In this document: in pieces, positions 63,545-64,000 of the stretch
Position numbering within the stretch: position 1 is the first letter of the stretch
Layout of the letters: every line of letters begins with the position of its first letter
Source: Trichobilharzia szidati
Taxonomy: Eukaryota > Platyhelminthes > Trematoda > Strigeidida > Schistosomatidae
Reading direction: 5' to 3'
Assembly: GCA_944472155.2 (NCBI GenBank)
Contig: OX235279.1
Location: forward strand, 176,245,868 to 176,309,867
DNA: 64,000 nt
The notes under the pieces: model-generated
Told to the model about the DNA's origin: nothing
What the model saw: the letters and a program-made list of their open reading frames with translations, nothing else
Database searches by the model: none
Position numbers and translations under genes: made by a program

Positions 63545-64000
63545 TTTGATATTCAAGTGTTGGTTTGTAGGGATTTGATTGGTTACAGTACTCCCAAGTT
63601 CTCCAATGGTTCTCTAACCAATGTCAGTTCTTGATAAAATCCTGTAACCAATCAAATCCCTACAAACCAACATTTGAATATCGATGAGATGCTCACTAAC
63701 GACTTGCCCTATGCAGGTAGGTAGTTACCTGGGGTTCTAGTGAGAAGTCGTGACCAGTAGGGTGCAACAGGTTGGGTGTGAGTACAAATACTCGCCGAAG
63801 ACATTGGCTAGGGGTCGCGCTATGTCGTGATTTGACAGAAGTTAGAATTCATAGGCCATTGAATCAGGTCCCAGTGGCTTAATGGTCTACGAGCTCGCCT
63901 TGTAACCAGAAGGTCCTGGGTTCGAACCCCGGTGGGCGCGTACTGATGAAGAGTGCCAAACTAGGACGAAACAGCTGTCAAGTACTCCCAGGTTTTCCAA
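63545..64000 (+). mobile_element. SINE C, runs off the right edge
   Basis: Paralogue of 17,622-18,110 with the same hairpin (63,553-63,680), middle block, tRNA-like head (B-box 'ggttcgaacccc' near 63,920) and hammerhead-like motif. Confidence 0.8.
63938..63990 (+). ncRNA. Hammerhead-ribozyme-like motif in SINE C
   Basis: GTAC (63,940-63,943), CTGATGA (63,943-63,949), the AGA extra bases, stem II with one mismatch (GTGCC against GGAC), GAAA (63,968-63,971), palindromic ACAGCTGT, expected cleavage after GTC (63,979), and GTAC (63,982-63,985). It lacks the GGAC duplication of its paralogue at 18,007. Confidence 0.6.

Larger units (their letters stand above)
53882..64000 (+). repeat. Second copy of the large duplicated block
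   Basis: Colinear with 1-18,110 in the same orientation: 53,882-55,297 with 1-1,419; 55,298-56,079 with 2,501-3,285; 57,487-58,262 with 4,400-5,905 (minus the RTE-a insertion); 58,290-58,432 with 6,190-6,339; 58,433-60,520 with 10,411-12,590; 60,540-61,730 with 14,022-15,230; 61,917-64,000 with 15,877-18,080. Differences are insertions or deletions in one copy plus scattered substitutions. Both the left end of copy 1 and the right end of copy 2 run out of the window. Confidence 0.9.

Overview
This window is eukaryotic, AT-rich and almost entirely made of transposable elements. The combination present points to a blood fluke (Schistosomatidae, most likely Schistosoma or a close relative): RTE-type and CR1-type non-LTR retrotransposons, Penelope-like elements (PLEs) with a GIY-YIG endonuclease, tRNA-derived SINEs, and a SINE family carrying a hammerhead-ribozyme-like motif, plus GT-AG introns. 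I cannot name the species. Family labels used here are local: RTE-a and RTE-b (two RTE-like families), CR1-like, PLE-A and PLE-B (two PLE lineages), SINE A, B and D (tRNA-like heads), SINE C (tRNA-like head plus hammerhead-like motif), and R1 (an unclassified dispersed repeat).

Layout. Positions 1-18,110 and 53,882-64,000 are two copies, in the same orientation, of one composite block: CR1-like fragment, SINE C remnant, CR1-like 3' end, R1, PLE-A/PLE-B fragments, RTE-a, SINE C, SINE B, RTE-a/RTE-b chimera, SINE C. The copies differ by later insertions, so one copy gives the empty site for insertions in the other, with readable target-site duplications (TSDs). Positions 18,800-23,650 hold PLE-A, RTE-a, PLE-B, RTE-b and a tandem SINE D. 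Positions 23,650-25,420 hold no element I recognise. Positions 25,420-27,245 hold SINE A and RTE-b.

The only convincing host gene is on the minus strand: two exons (30,281-30,038 and 28,508-28,170) joined by a GT-AG intron encode the C-terminal part of a single-pass membrane protein with a cysteine-rich juxtamembrane stretch and a Pro/Tyr-rich tail containing a PPxY motif. Its N-terminal exons lie further upstream and were not found. A GC-richer patch at 27,245-27,908 has a consensus intron that joins two open frames, and may be a small gene or a retroelement 5' end.

Positions 30,790-44,900 are again nested elements: SINE C inside RTE-b, RTE-b inside RTE-a, SINE C inside PLE-A, and a PLE-A bounded by inverted repeats that carry hammerhead-like motifs. 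There is a 499-base run of N at 43,800-44,298. Positions 44,886-49,681 are mostly unclassified. Positions 49,697-52,364 hold the best-preserved mobile element: a PLE-A with about 610-bp near-identical inverted arms, a 15-bp TSD and an uninterrupted 523-codon RT/GIY-YIG frame. CR1-like fragments follow, up to the second copy of the duplicated block.

Almost all elements are 5'-truncated or frameshifted, so the window reads as heterochromatin-like repeat sediment around one host gene. The most interesting signals are the hammerhead-like motifs in two unrelated element classes (SINE C and PLE-A) and the recurrent inverted-arm architecture of both.
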